Notes: a model not told the origin generated them from the letters alone. A stretch of 64,000 nucleotides of DNA from Wenjunlia tyrosinilytica (GCF_014646055.1 NZ_BMMS01000021.1:62001-126000), one strand, 5' to 3'; shown: positions 43,406 through 56,141, counted from the first letter of the stretch. A program made the numbers and translations.

Positions 43406-44215
43406 CTATTCTTCCACAGCCGCGGGCGACCGCCAAAACCGTCCGTCGGGGCCGGGCACCCAGCCCAGCTCCTCCAGCAGCCGGCGGTCGTGCTTGTCGA
43501 ACGTGGCCGGGTCGCACCGCTCGATCAGGTCCGGTCGCAGGGCCGCGGTGCGGCGGAACGCCTCGTCGCGGCGCCAGCGGGCGATCTTCCCGTGGTGGCC
43601 GGACAGCAGCACCTCGGGGACGGTCCGGCCGCGCCACTCGGGGGGCTTGGTGTAGACGGGGCCCTCGAGGAGGTCGGCCATGGCGCCGGGGGCGAAGGAG
43701 TCGTCGCGGTGGGACTCGGCGTTGCCGAGCACTCCCGGCAGGAGCCTGGCCACGGCCTCGACGATGACGAGGACGGCCGCCTCGCCGCCCGCGAGGACGT
43801 AGTCCCCGATGGAGACCTCCTCGACCGGCATACGGGTCGAGGCCTCATCGATCACCCGCCGGTCGATGCCCTCGTAGCGTGCGGGGGTGAAGACGAGCCA
43901 GGGCCGCTCGGCCAGCTCGACGGCGAGCTCCTGGGTGAACGGGCGCCCGCTGGGCGTCGGGACGACGAGGGTCGGCAGCTCCTCGCCCGACGCGGCGACC
44001 GAGTCCAGGGCCTCACCCCACGGCTCGGGCTTCATCACCATGCCGGGGCCGCCACCGAACGGGGTGTCGTCCACGGTGCGGTGCTTGTCGTGCGTGAAGG
44101 ACCGAAGGTCGTGCACGCGCACGTCGAGCTGCCCGCGCGTGCGGGCCTTGCCGACCAGGGACACGTTCAGCGGTTCCAGGTACTCGGGGAAGATCGTGAC
44201 GACGTCGATGCGCAT
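43406..44215 (-). CDS. trmD: tRNA (guanine37-N1)-methyltransferase
   Basis: A 269-residue SPOUT enzyme: [38 protein letters not shown], and the trefoil knot SIGDYVLAGGEAAVLVIVEAVARLLPGVLGN, then the C-terminal tRNA-binding helices. It methylates G37 to prevent frameshifting. Its ATG overlaps the rimM stop by one base (TGATG). Confidence 0.97.
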   Translation of the reverse strand: MRIDVVTIFPEYLEPLNVSLVGKARTRGQLDVRVHDLRSFTHDKHRTVDDTPFGGGPGMVMKPEPWGEALDSVAASGEELPTLVVPTPSGRPFTQELAVELAERPWLVFTPARYEGIDRRVIDEASTRMPVEEVSIGDYVLAGGEAAVLVIVEAVARLLPGVLGNAESHRDDSFAPGAMADLLEGPVYTKPPEWRGRTVPEVLLSGHHGKIARWRRDEAFRRTAALRPDLIERCDPATFDKHDRRLLEELGWVPGPDGRFWRSPAAVEE

Positions 44216-44745
44216 CAGCGGTGGGTGTCCTCGTCGAGGTCGCCGAGCAGACCCGGGGGCGGGTCGATGACGGCCCGCTGCTCCTCGAGGTCGATCTCGG
44301 GGACGATCTCGGAGACGAACGGGATCAGCACCTCACCACCGTCCTTCCGGCGGACCACGAGCAGGTCCTGGTAGGGCAGGTGCGCGATCTCGGCGATCCG
44401 GCCGACCTCTGCGCCCTCGACGGTCACCACGTCGAGGTCGATCAGCTGGTGGTCGTAGAACTCCTCGGGGTCCTCCGGGACCTCCTCGGGGTCGACCTCG
44501 GCGATCAGCAGGGTGTTGCGCAGCCCCTCGGCGGCGGTGCGGTCGGGCACACCCTCGAAGCGCAGCAGCAGGCGGCCGCTGTGCACACGGCCGGTCTCGA
44601 TGGTCAGGGGGCCGACGGAGGGCGGGTCGGTGAGCAGCACCGCGCCCGGCCCGAGCCTCAGCTCGGGCTCGTCGGTGCGCACCTCGACCGTGACCTCGCC
44701 CTTGATGCCGTGGGCGCGGCCGATGCGGCCAACTACGAGCTGCAC
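44215..44745 (-). CDS. rimM: ribosome maturation factor RimM
   Basis: A 176-residue protein with the RimM domain ([28 protein letters not shown]) and a PRC-barrel ([38 protein letters not shown]). It helps assemble the 30S head by binding S19. GTG 44745 is chosen since AGGAGAG stands seven bases before it; upstream in-frame codons come from the repeat. Confidence 0.95.
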   Translation of the reverse strand: MQLVVGRIGRAHGIKGEVTVEVRTDEPELRLGPGAVLLTDPPSVGPLTIETGRVHSGRLLLRFEGVPDRTAAEGLRNTLLIAEVDPEEVPEDPEEFYDHQLIDLDVVTVEGAEVGRIAEIAHLPYQDLLVVRRKDGGEVLIPFVSEIVPEIDLEEQRAVIDPPPGLLGDLDEDTHR

Positions 44746-44763
44746 GGTGTGACTCTCCTGTGG

Positions 44764-44864
44764 GAACGGCCTGCGTCGGCGGCCTTCGTGAACGGTCTGC
44801 CTCCGCGGCCTTCGTGAACGGTCTGGCCCCGCGGCCTTTGTGAACGGTCTGCCCTGGCGGCCTG
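44764..44864. repeat. 26-bp tandem repeat between rimM and khpA
   Basis: Nearly four copies of a 26-bp unit beginning GAACGGTCTG and ending GCGGCCTTCGT lie between rimM and khpA, inside a ribosomal maturation operon. Differences between copies are a few bases. No gene is seen in this 190-bp gap. Confidence 0.85.
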
Positions 44865-44936
44865 GAAGCGACTGCGGGCCGGGCAGGACGTGGCGTCCCA
44901 CCCGGCCCGAGCCGGCGTTTTCGAGCAGTTACGAGC

Positions 44937-45176
44937 TCAGCGGACCTGGTCCACGTCGACGAGGTCGACCCGGACGCCCCGGCCGCCGAGTGCGCCGACG
45001 ACGGTGCGCAGCGCACGAGCGGTGCGGCCGTTGCGGCCGATCACCTTCCCGAGGTCGTCGGGGTGGACCCGGACCTCGAGTACGCGCCCGCGGCGCAGGT
45101 CGCGGGAGGCGACCGAAACGTCGTCGGGGTTGTCGACGATGCCCTTCACCAGGTGCTCGAGGGCTTCCTCGAGCAT
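44937..45176 (-). CDS. khpA: KH-domain RNA-binding protein KhpA
   Basis: A 79-residue KH protein: LEEALEHLVKGIVDNPDDVSV, then the GxxG loop in GKVIGRNGRTARALRTVV. Such proteins bind RNA with partner KhpB/Jag and affect cell elongation and RNA turnover. It lies two bases after rpsP and before rimM, the standard order. Confidence 0.95.
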   Translation of the reverse strand: MLEEALEHLVKGIVDNPDDVSVASRDLRRGRVLEVRVHPDDLGKVIGRNGRTARALRTVVGALGGRGVRVDLVDVDQVR

Positions 45177-45178
45177 GC

Positions 45179-45625
45179 TCAGGCCTCGGTGGAAGAGGTC
45201 TCGGCCGACTCGGCGGCAGCGGCCTCGTCGTCCTTCTTCTCGCTCTTCTTGGCCTTCGGCGTGATGGCCTCGCCCTTGGGCTCGTCCCCGGCCTCCTTGG
45301 CCGCGGCCTCGAAGAGGACGCGCTTGTCGGCCTTGGGCGCGGCGACCTTCATCGGCTCAGGAGCCGGGAGGCCCTTGAACTTCTGCCAGTCGCCCGTGAC
45401 CTTGAGGATGGCCAGCACGGGCTCGGTCGGCTGGGCGCCGACGCCCAGCCAGTACTGCGCGCGCTCGGAGTCGACCTCGATGCGGGAGGGGTTCTGCACC
45501 GGGTGGTACAGGCCGATCTCCTCGATCGCGCGACCGTCACGGCGGGTACGCGAGTCGGCGACGACGATGCGGTAGTGCGGCGACCGGATCTTGCCCAGTC
45601 GCTTCAGCTTGATCTTGACTGCCAC
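45179..45625 (-). CDS. rpsP: ribosomal protein S16
   Basis: A 148-residue S16: [70 protein letters not shown]. The last 60 residues ([17 protein letters not shown]) are a charged tail usual in actinobacteria. Starts the rpsP-khpA-rimM-trmD-rplS series. Confidence 0.97.
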   Translation of the reverse strand: MAVKIKLKRLGKIRSPHYRIVVADSRTRRDGRAIEEIGLYHPVQNPSRIEVDSERAQYWLGVGAQPTEPVLAILKVTGDWQKFKGLPAPEPMKVAAPKADKRVLFEAAAKEAGDEPKGEAITPKAKKSEKKDDEAAAAESAETSSTEA

Positions 45626-45780
45626 TGGAGTGGTGTCTCCTGGTCTTGACGTGGTTGAGCACGCGGAGCACCACGTGGGGTTGTGGGAGCCGAATGCTCG
45701 AACGGACGCGCCAGCCGGAGGAGAGAGGGTTCCTGTGCGGCTGCCGAGTACTCAGCGGTCCATTCTGCCACACGCTGGAC

Positions 45781-45817
45781 ACCGGCCGGACACCCCCTGC
45801 GCCCTGCCCCGGCCGGT
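45781..45817 (-). terminator. hairpin after the SprT-like gene
   Basis: A perfect 9-bp stem (45781-45789 with 45809-45817), 19-base loop, between the SprT-like gene and rpsP. The 238-bp gap should also hold the rpsP promoter. Confidence 0.45.
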
Positions 45818-45863
45818 CCCCTCGACCACTGCCCCCGCAGTGCCACCCGGCGGGGGCGGGGCG

Positions 45864-46454
45864 TCATCCGACCGCCATCACCTCCGGGATGCGGAACGGC
45901 TCACCGCACGCCCCGCAGGTGATCGGCGCCTGGGCAAGGACGGACGGGACGACCCGTACGTTCCTCCCGCAGTCGCACACCGCTTTGACGCGCACACCGC
46001 CGCCGGAGGAGCCGTGCCGGGCGGCAGGTCCGCGGAACGACTTCGCCGTGTCGGCGGCGGTGGCCTTCGTGTGCGCCCCCAGGGCCCGCTGGAGCCGCTC
46101 GATCGTCGTGCGGTAGCGCCGCTTGGTCTCCGGACGCATGACGACGAGCGAGAAGCCACTGCTGGGATGCGGCTGTTCGGAGTGGTCCAGGCCCATCTCG
46201 TCGGCGATGGCCAGGAACCGTCGGTTGTGGTACCGGCCGGCACGCGAGGTGTCCCGGACTCCGCGGGCGGCGGCGATTCCGTGGACGGCCTCGTGCAACA
46301 GCCGTTCGAAGGAGAGCTCGGTCCCGCATGCTGACGAGGACTCTCCGATGAGCGATTCGGGCGCGGCCAGATTCGGCAGCTCCGGGTGGTGACGCTGGAT
46401 GTCTGCCCAGGCGGCTGCCAGTTCGGCGGCAAGTACAAATGGTGTCGTGCTCAC
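45864..46454 (-). CDS. SprT-like zinc metalloprotease-fold protein
   Basis: A 196-residue protein. The zinc motif HExxH is in ERLLHEAVHGIAAARG near residue 54, with a third ligand histidine in RYHNRRFLAIADEMGL, as in SprT/Spartan-like domains. A C-terminal zinc ribbon has CDCG and CGACG pairs about 17 residues apart. Spartan-type enzymes cleave DNA-protein crosslinks; the role of bacterial SprT proteins is uncertain. The GTG start at 46454 has no good ribosome site, but TTGACA lies just upstream of it. It sits between rpsP and a prolyl-tRNA synthetase gene; similar genes are frequent on actinobacterial plasmids and integrated elements. Confidence 0.8.
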   Translation of the reverse strand: MSTTPFVLAAELAAAWADIQRHHPELPNLAAPESLIGESSSACGTELSFERLLHEAVHGIAAARGVRDTSRAGRYHNRRFLAIADEMGLDHSEQPHPSSGFSLVVMRPETKRRYRTTIERLQRALGAHTKATAADTAKSFRGPAARHGSSGGGVRVKAVCDCGRNVRVVPSVLAQAPITCGACGEPFRIPEVMAVG

Positions 46455-46857
46455 GTCGTGTCAACGAAACGGGATGGCCCGGTGTTCCGATTCCGGGCCA
46501 TCCCAAATAATTTGCACGTACTGGTCAGTACCCACTCACCCGCCGTACCGAGGGCGGCTGCGGATAACAGCGGAGGGACTACGCCAACCCGCCACCGAAG
46601 GTACGTATCGCCTTCTACGCACGGATGTGTAGCCGTTGATCGTCAGGCGCGCGACGTGATCCGATCACGTTCATACCAGGTCCGACCGGCGGATTGAACC
46701 GCCCTGCGACTGAACGCCGGTTCAGTACCACGGCCGCGTTCCCCTTCCGACGGCGCACGCTCCCCGCCGGAATCGGCGGGGAAAACCCGAACGGGCCTGC
46801 CCCGCAAGCCCGTTCAGCTCCGTTCGGGCCCTGTCGGGCCCCGTTCGGCAAGCGGTC
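46455..46857. other. intergenic region with two hairpins after proS
   Basis: A 403-bp non-coding stretch. A perfect 8-bp hairpin with 4-base loop (46762-46781) and a second with 8-bp stem (46789-46815) lie just past the proS stop and probably end its transcript. The rest, towards the SprT-like start, is less GC-rich than the genes and shows no open frame or tRNA. Confidence 0.6.
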
Positions 46858-48270
<1,413 letters not shown>

Positions 48271-48520
48271 GGCGCTGATGGTACGGCGAAGCCCGCCCCG
48301 ACCGTGAATCGGAGCGGGGTCCGATACGGGGGCGAAGGCATGCCCCCCGCCCTCTGGACGCCGGGGCCAAACAGGGGTTCCCTGGCGTAGTGGAAGCTCG
48401 ACCGTGAGCCACCGAGCGGGAGCGCACGACCGAGCGCGGATGCACCGACGAGGTACCGATGCACCCATGGGGAGCACGACTGGGGGCGCAACCGACCGCA
48501 GCTCGAAGGGGCGGCGTCTG

Positions 48521-49414
48521 ATGGCTTCTGTTCTGGCACGACAGGCACCCCGCGGGCGCCGCGGCGAAGGTGCCGCGGACTTCCGGGCCCGTGCGCGCGA
48601 CTGGGCGGAGATTCAGGAGCGCATGCTCGTACCGCTGTACGACGCCGTCTACCAGCGGCTGGACGTGGGGCCCGACTCGCGGGTGCTGGGCCTGGGCTGC
48701 GGCTCCGGTCTGGCGCTGCTGATGGCGGCCGCTCGCGGGGCGTCGGTCACCGGTGTGGAGGACGAGCCGGAGCGGCTCGCGCTGGCCCGGGAGAGGTTGC
48801 TGCCGGCCGAGGCCGCCCCTGGCGGAACGATTCCGCGGCTGAGTCCGAGGACCCGCTCCCGGATGTCCGCCGTGGCCGCCCTGGTGCCGTCGGTCCCGTC
48901 GAGGCCGCTGGGCCGCGCACCCTGCGACCCCTACAACGTGATCACCGTCTTCGACGACCTGTGCACCCTGGCGGAGCCCGAGCGGCTGCTGTCCGCCGCC
49001 GCCCGTCTGGCCGAACGCGGCAGCCCGGTCGTCCTGGCCGGCTGGGGGCCGCCGGAGCGGTGCCGGACGGGTCAGGTGCTGCGGCTCGCCGCCCGTCTGG
49101 CCGAACCGACACAGGGCTATGCCGCCTGCGACCCCTTCCGCCTGAGCGGGCCGGACGACCTGGAGGACATCGCGGTGCGGGCGGGGCTGCGGCCCGACGG
49201 CTCCGGCCGGGTGGCCTGCCCGTTCGCCTATCCGGACATGGACAGCGCGGTGCGGGGCCTGTGCTCGACGGGGCTGTTCGACGCCGCCGTGGAGGCGACG
49301 GACCCGACGCAGGTGGAGAAGGAGCTGACGGAGGCGCTGCACTGCTTCCGGCTCTCCGACGGCAGTATCCGGATGGACAACGTCTTCCGGTATGTCATCG
49401 CCCGGACGGCGTAG
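48521..49414 (+). CDS. SAM-dependent methyltransferase-like protein
   Basis: A 297-residue class I methyltransferase fold protein. Motif I is VLGLGCGSGLALLMAAARGASVTGVEDEPE and the post-I acidic residues follow; FDDLCTLAEPERLLSAAARLAERG corresponds to motif II-III. No target can be assigned. ATG 48521 is chosen because homology-like sequence starts there; the longer frame is poor. Its 3' end overlaps the convergent GNAT gene by 20 bp. Similar proteins lie near ffh in Streptomyces. Confidence 0.78.
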   Translation: MASVLARQAPRGRRGEGAADFRARARDWAEIQERMLVPLYDAVYQRLDVGPDSRVLGLGCGSGLALLMAAARGASVTGVEDEPERLALARERLLPAEAAPGGTIPRLSPRTRSRMSAVAALVPSVPSRPLGRAPCDPYNVITVFDDLCTLAEPERLLSAAARLAERGSPVVLAGWGPPERCRTGQVLRLAARLAEPTQGYAACDPFRLSGPDDLEDIAVRAGLRPDGSGRVACPFAYPDMDSAVRGLCSTGLFDAAVEATDPTQVEKELTEALHCFRLSDGSIRMDNVFRYVIARTA

Positions 49415-49928
49415 CGAACCCCGGCCACTCCTCCGCGGTGAGCGCGAACCGCTCGTGGTCGCGCCAGGCGTCGTTGATGAAGAGCATGCGCGGCGAGAAG
49501 CCCTCGTGGCGGAAGCCGAGGCGCTTGGCCATCGCGATCGAGCGGTCGTTCTCGGGCTGCACATTGATCTCCAGACGGTGCAGCCCCAGGCCCTCGGGGT
49601 ATTCGGTGAAGCACCGGTCCACGACCAGGCGCATGCCCTCGGTCATCCTGCCCGTGCCCTCGTAGGGGACGTAGGAGTCGTAGCCGAGGGCCCCGTTGCG
49701 GAAGCGGGCGCGGACGATGTTCGCGACGTTCACCTTGCCGACGATGCCGCCGTCCTCGTTGTCGATGATGAGGAACGACCGCAGGGACGGACCCTGGCGC
49801 CGCAGCAGCTCGGGCAACCCGTTCGGGTCAACGGGGTTCCACGGGCCGATGTGCTCGGCCGAGCGCAGGACGGCCGTGGTGTAGGCGTCGGCGTCGCTCG
49901 GCTGCGGGGGGCGGATGTGGACGCGCAT
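49395..49928 (-). CDS. RimJ/RimL-like GNAT N-acetyltransferase
   Basis: A 177-residue acetyltransferase: MRVHIRPPQPSDADAYTTAVLRS at the N-terminus, the acetyl-CoA site in YVPYEGTGRMTEGMRLVVDRCF and the C-terminal motif HRLEINVQPENDRSIAMAKRLGFRHEGFSPRM, typical of ribosomal-protein alanine acetyltransferases of the RimJ/RimL type. Substrate unknown. 64 bp from the end of ffh; convergent overlap with the methyltransferase gene. Confidence 0.9.
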   Translation of the reverse strand: MRVHIRPPQPSDADAYTTAVLRSAEHIGPWNPVDPNGLPELLRRQGPSLRSFLIIDNEDGGIVGKVNVANIVRARFRNGALGYDSYVPYEGTGRMTEGMRLVVDRCFTEYPEGLGLHRLEINVQPENDRSIAMAKRLGFRHEGFSPRMLFINDAWRDHERFALTAEEWPGFATPSGR

Positions 49929-49992
49929 ACGTCCATCATCGCAACCGCCCGCACACCGGCGCCGACGGGGTCCTTGACCTGAGCCGCCCGGC

Positions 49993-51537
49993 TCAGCCCA
50001 TGAACTTCTTGAACTCGTCCGGGAGTTCGAAGTCCTGCGGGGCCTGGGCGGCACCCGGCATCCCGAACGCTCCCCCGCCGGTCGCGGCACGCTCGGCGGC
50101 GGCCTTCTCCTCGGCGGCGCGCTTGGCGGGGTTGCCGCTGCGCTTCTTGCCCTTCTTGACCTGCGCCTTGGGCTTGCGCTTGGCGCCGCCCCCGCCCATG
50201 CCGGGGATCCCCGGCATACCGGGCATGCCACCGCCCTGGGCCATGCGGGACATCATCTTGCGGGCCTCGAAGAAGCGCTCCACGAGGTTGTTGACGGCGC
50301 TGACCTCGACACCGGAGCCACGGGCGATACGGGCGCGGCGCGAACCGTTGATGATCTTCGGGTCCTCGCGCTCGCCCGGGGTCATCGACTTGATGATCGC
50401 GGCGACACGGTCGACGTCCCGGTCGTCGAGGTTGTTGATCTGGTCCTTGATCTGCCCCATGCCCGGCAGCATCCCGAGCAGCTTGGAGATGGAGCCCATC
50501 TTCCGGACCTGCTCCATCTGGGCCAGGAAGTCGTCGAGCGTGAACTCCTTCGGGCCGCGCGCCAGCTTCTCGGCCATCTTCTCGGCCTCGGCCTGGCTGA
50601 AGGTGTCCTTCGCCTTCTCGATCAGGCTGAGCATGTCGCCCATGCCGAGGATGCGGGACGCCATGCGGTCCGGGTGGAACTGGTCGAAGTCGTCCAGCTT
50701 CTCACCGTTGGAGGCGAACATGATCTGGCGGCCGGTGACCTGGGCGACCGACAGCGCGGCGCCGCCTCGGGCGTCGCCGTCGAGCTTGGACAGGACCACG
50801 CCGTCGAAGCCCACGCCCTCGAGGAAGGCCTGCGCGGTGTTCACCGCGTCCTGGCCGATCATGGCGTCGACGACGAAGAGGATCTCGTCGGGGTTCACGG
50901 CGTCGCGGATGTCCGCGGCCTGCTGCATCAGCTCCTGGTCGATACCCAGGCGGCCGGCGGTGTCGACGACGACGACGTCGTGCTGCTTGATGCGGGCGTG
51001 CTCGATGGAGTCCTTGGCGACCTGGACGGGGTCACCGACGCCGTTGCCCGGCTCGGGGGCGAAGACGGCGACACCTGCGCGCTCGGCGACGACGGCGAGC
51101 TGGTTGACCGCGTTGGGGCGCTGGAGGTCGGCGGCCACGAGCAGCGGGGCGTGGCCCTGCGACTTCAGCCAGCGGCCGAGCTTTCCGGCGAGGGTGGTCT
51201 TACCGGCACCCTGCAGACCCGCGAGCATGATGACCGTCGGCGGGTTCTTCGCGAACCGCAGCCGGCGGGTCTCGCCGCCGAGGATCGCGATGAGTTCCTC
51301 GTTGACGATGTCGACGACCTGCTGGGCGGGGTTGAGCGCCTGGGAGGCGGCGGCGCCGAGGGCGCGCTCCTTGACCTGCTTGATGAAGGCGCGGACGACG
51401 GGCAGCGCCACGTCGGCCTCGAGCAGGGCGATGCGGATCTCGCGGGCCGTGGCGTCGATGTCCGCCTCGGTGAGGCGTCCCTTGCCCCGGAGGCTCTTGA
51501 ATGTCGCTGCGAGGCGGTCGGAAAGGGTGTCGAACAC
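49993..51537 (-). CDS. ffh: signal recognition particle protein Ffh
   Basis: A 514-residue SRP54. N domain, then GTPase motifs GLQGAGKTTLAGKLG, DTAGRLGIDQELM and SKLDGDARGGAALS, and the methionine-rich M domain with the 4.5S RNA-binding motif GSRRARIARGSGVEVSAVN and MAQGGGMPGMPGIPGMGGG. It brings nascent membrane proteins to FtsY. The long plus-strand frame across it is a shadow. Confidence 0.97.
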   Translation of the reverse strand: MFDTLSDRLAATFKSLRGKGRLTEADIDATAREIRIALLEADVALPVVRAFIKQVKERALGAAASQALNPAQQVVDIVNEELIAILGGETRRLRFAKNPPTVIMLAGLQGAGKTTLAGKLGRWLKSQGHAPLLVAADLQRPNAVNQLAVVAERAGVAVFAPEPGNGVGDPVQVAKDSIEHARIKQHDVVVVDTAGRLGIDQELMQQAADIRDAVNPDEILFVVDAMIGQDAVNTAQAFLEGVGFDGVVLSKLDGDARGGAALSVAQVTGRQIMFASNGEKLDDFDQFHPDRMASRILGMGDMLSLIEKAKDTFSQAEAEKMAEKLARGPKEFTLDDFLAQMEQVRKMGSISKLLGMLPGMGQIKDQINNLDDRDVDRVAAIIKSMTPGEREDPKIINGSRRARIARGSGVEVSAVNNLVERFFEARKMMSRMAQGGGMPGMPGIPGMGGGGAKRKPKAQVKKGKKRSGNPAKRAAEEKAAAERAATGGGAFGMPGAAQAPQDFELPDEFKKFMG

Positions 51538-51832
51538 GTCGGTCGCGGATCCTCAGGTCGGGGGGCGGTCAGGGCACAGAACGAGTCCCAGGGTATCCGG
51601 CCGCCGAGGGTGCGGTCTGCCCCGCGTGGGCGGGAACGCCCGGAACGGGGCAGAACCGCTTTCCCCGAGGACGGGAACCACTTCCCCGAGGACGGGAACC
51701 GCTTCCCCGGAGACAGGGACCGCTTCCCCGACCGGAGCCGACCAGCGGTCGTACGCACCTGGGACCGCCGTACGCGCGGGACCGCCGCACAGGCGTGGCC
51801 CACGCCCTCCAACCGGTCGGACAGCGCTCCCC
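51538..51832. other. ffh-glnD intergenic region with repeats
   Basis: A 295-bp stretch with no gene. It contains the 21-bp repeat (51661-51732), a shorter duplicate of GGGACCGCCG near 51768-51788, and should hold the ffh promoter and glnD terminator; no clear hairpin stands out. Confidence 0.55.
51661..51732. repeat. 21-bp tandem repeat between ffh and glnD
   Basis: About three and a half copies of a 21-bp unit TTCCCCGAGGACGGGAACC(A/G)C; the third copy carries three changes. Non-coding in both directions. Confidence 0.8.
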
Positions 51833-54373
51833 TCAGACCAGCGCCCGTTCCACCTCTTTGGCCACTTCCGCCGCGCGCACCGGGGAAAGCGGTGCCCCGT
51901 CGGCGCCCACCACGTAGAAGGCGTCGACCGCGTTGGCACCCAGGGTGCTGATCCGTGCGGAGCGGACGTTCACCCCCGTCGCCTCCAGGGCGCGCCCGAT
52001 GCGGTGGAGCAGGCCCGGCGCGTCCTGGGCGCGGACCTCCAGCACGGTCGCCGCGGACGAGGCGCCACCGGGAGCCACCGTCACCTGGGGCGGCGGTGCG
52101 GGGCGGCCCCTGCGGCGGGGGTAGGCCGCTTCGCGTTCGGCGAGCCGCCGGGGGATGTCGAGAGTGCCGTCGAGCGCCCGCCCGAGGTCCTGGCGCAGCC
52201 GCGCCGCCTCGGGCAGGGCCCCGTACTCGGCCTCCACCCGCCAGCTCAGCAGGGTCACGGTGCCGGCGCCGACGGGGTCCAGGCCCCGCAGGTCGGCGGT
52301 GCGGACGGTGAGGCGGTTGAGCGCGAGGACCCCCGCGGCGGCGGCGAGGAGTCCGGGGCGGTCCGGGACGGCGAGGTGGAGCTCGACGCCCACGGGTTCG
52401 GAGTCGTCGCCCTGGGGGCGGTCATGGGCGTGGGCCCACATGGACAGCACGGGGCCGCCGGTGCGGGCAGCCTCGACGGCCAGGCGCTCCTGCTCGGCCG
52501 TGATCTCGGGCGCGGTGGGCTCGGGAACCGGTTCCCCGGCCAGGACCGCCGAGGCGCGCTTGACCAGATCGGCGACGAGGGAGGCACGCCAGGTGCTCCA
52601 GGCCGCCGGTCCCGTGGCGAGGGCGTCCGCCTCGGTGAGGGCGTGGAGGAGTTCCAGCGCCTCGGCGCCGCCGACGGCCTCGGTGACCACACGCACGGTC
52701 GCCGGGTCGTCCAGGTCGCGCCGGGTGGCGGTCTCGATCAGCAGGAGGTGGTGGCGCACGAGCAGCGCGAGCAGTTCTATGTCGGCGCGGCCGAAGCCGA
52801 CCCTGGCCGCCATGTCCCGGGCGATGACCTCGCCCGCGACGCTGTGGTCGCCGGGCCAGCCCTTGCCGATGTCGTGCAGCAGGGCCGCCATCAGGAGCAG
52901 GTCGGGGCGGCCGACGCGCCGGGTCAGGTTGGAGGCGTTGACGGCGGTCTCCACCAGATGCCGGTCGACGGTCCAGCGGTGGACGGGATTGCGCTGCGGG
53001 CGGCACCGCACCCGCTCCCAGTCGGGCAGCAGGCGGGTGACCAGGCCCTCGGCCTCCAGCGCCTCCCACACCGGAACGGTGCTCTCACCGGCGTCGAGCA
53101 GGGTGATGAGCTGCTCGCGGGCCTCCTCGGGCCACGGCACGGGCAGCGGGCGGGCGGTGGTGGCCAGGCGGCGCACGGCGTGCGGGGACAGCGGCAGTCC
53201 GGCCTGGGCCGCGGCGGCCGCGGCGCGCAGCGGCAGGACGGGGTCGCGGTCGGGGCGGGCGGCGCGGGCGAGGACGGCCTCGCCCTCGTGCTCGACGACG
53301 CCCTCGGCGAGGGGGGTGCGCTCGACGGGGACCACCTGTTCACTGGTGGCTCGGCCGAGTCCGAGCAGTCCGCGGCGGCCCTTGCGTCCTTGTCCGTCGC
53401 GGGCGCGCAGCACTCGTCCGACCTCGCGCCAGGTGACGTCGGCGGCGTAGCGGACGGTGTGGGCGGCCTCGTAGACCTGGCGCAGCAGGGCGTCCGCGTC
53501 GAGCAGGCCCATGGCGCTGGCGACCTGGTCCTGTTCCTGGAGGGCCAGCCGGTCGGTGGCGCGGCCGGTGCACAGGTGGAGGGCGTCGCGGACGTCGAGG
53601 AGGCGGTTGCGGGCTTCGTCCAGGCCCTCGCGAGGGGCGTCGGCGAGCCAGGAGGCGGCGACGGCGCGCAGCACGGTGGCGTCGCGAAGCCCGCCGCGGG
53701 CCTCCTTGAGGTCGGGTTCGAGGAGGAAGGTCAGTTCGCCGTGGCGCTCGGCCCGTTCCTGGCAGAGCTCGTGGAGCTCGGGGAGGCGCTTGGGGGCGGC
53801 GGCGCGCCAGTCGGCGAGCACGGCCGCGCGCAGGGAGGTGGTCAGGGCCGCGTCACCGGCGATGTGCCGGGCGTCGAGGAGGCCGAGTTGGGCCTTGAGG
53901 TCCTCGGCGGCGGTCTTGCGGGCCTCGGCGGGGGTGCGGACCGAGTGGTCCAGTGCCAGGCCCATGTCCCACACGGGGTACCAGATGCGGTCGGCCAGGG
54001 AGGCGATCCGGTCGCTCTTCCAGCTGCCGTCGTGGATGAGTACGAGGTCGAGGTCGCTGCGCGGGGAGAGCTCGCCGCGCCCGTAGCCGCCGACGGCCAC
54101 GAGGGCGACACCGGGCGCGGCACCGGGGGCGTTGGTCGTGCGGGGTCCGCCCGAGCCGTCGGAGCCCTCGGGGTCCGGCCGCTGGTACTGGGCGGTGGTG
54201 GCGGCGACACCTCCGGCGAGGAGGGCGTCGAGCCAGCGGTCGGTCAGTTCGGCGAGGGCTGTGCGGCGGCCCCGCCCGGACTGCGTCTCCTCCTGGAGGA
54301 GGCGCAGCCGGGCCTGGGCGTATCCGCCGGTGTTGCCGGCCGCCTCTGACGGGGTTTCGACGCGTTCCGTCAC
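51833..54373 (-). CDS. glnD: PII nucleotidylyltransferase/deadenylylase GlnD
   Basis: An 846-residue enzyme. The nucleotidyltransferase domain has VGGYGRGELSPRSDLDLVLIHD; the HD domain has LLLMAALLHDIGKGWPGDHSVAGEV; two ACT domains end the protein (ELHLAVPDRPGLLAAAAGVL and EVRAQDAPGLLHRIGRALEATG). In Streptomyces it adenylylates PII at Tyr51 under nitrogen limitation and removes the group. GTG 54373 has AAGGAG five bases before. Last gene of the amtB-glnB-glnD operon. Confidence 0.95.
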   Translation of the reverse strand: MTERVETPSEAAGNTGGYAQARLRLLQEETQSGRGRRTALAELTDRWLDALLAGGVAATTAQYQRPDPEGSDGSGGPRTTNAPGAAPGVALVAVGGYGRGELSPRSDLDLVLIHDGSWKSDRIASLADRIWYPVWDMGLALDHSVRTPAEARKTAAEDLKAQLGLLDARHIAGDAALTTSLRAAVLADWRAAAPKRLPELHELCQERAERHGELTFLLEPDLKEARGGLRDATVLRAVAASWLADAPREGLDEARNRLLDVRDALHLCTGRATDRLALQEQDQVASAMGLLDADALLRQVYEAAHTVRYAADVTWREVGRVLRARDGQGRKGRRGLLGLGRATSEQVVPVERTPLAEGVVEHEGEAVLARAARPDRDPVLPLRAAAAAAQAGLPLSPHAVRRLATTARPLPVPWPEEAREQLITLLDAGESTVPVWEALEAEGLVTRLLPDWERVRCRPQRNPVHRWTVDRHLVETAVNASNLTRRVGRPDLLLMAALLHDIGKGWPGDHSVAGEVIARDMAARVGFGRADIELLALLVRHHLLLIETATRRDLDDPATVRVVTEAVGGAEALELLHALTEADALATGPAAWSTWRASLVADLVKRASAVLAGEPVPEPTAPEITAEQERLAVEAARTGGPVLSMWAHAHDRPQGDDSEPVGVELHLAVPDRPGLLAAAAGVLALNRLTVRTADLRGLDPVGAGTVTLLSWRVEAEYGALPEAARLRQDLGRALDGTLDIPRRLAEREAAYPRRRGRPAPPPQVTVAPGGASSAATVLEVRAQDAPGLLHRIGRALEATGVNVRSARISTLGANAVDAFYVVGADGAPLSPVRAAEVAKEVERALV

Positions 54374-54417
54374 TCGGTCTCCTTCTTGATTTCCGGGGCG
54401 GGACACGTCGAGGGGCG

Positions 54418-56141
<1,724 letters not shown>

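Noticed and set aside
44764-44864. CRISPR-like array
   Set aside because: The repeats are directly adjacent with no unique spacers and there are no cas genes; the same holds for the other repeats in the window.
46680-46760. A possible tRNA in the gap after proS
   Set aside because: The segment has some T-arm-like bases (GGTTCAGTACC) but no cloverleaf with acceptor and anticodon stems can be drawn.
50000-54349. A 1449-codon plus-strand open frame across ffh and glnD
   Set aside because: It is the antisense shadow of two well-conserved minus-strand genes; high GC makes such frames common.
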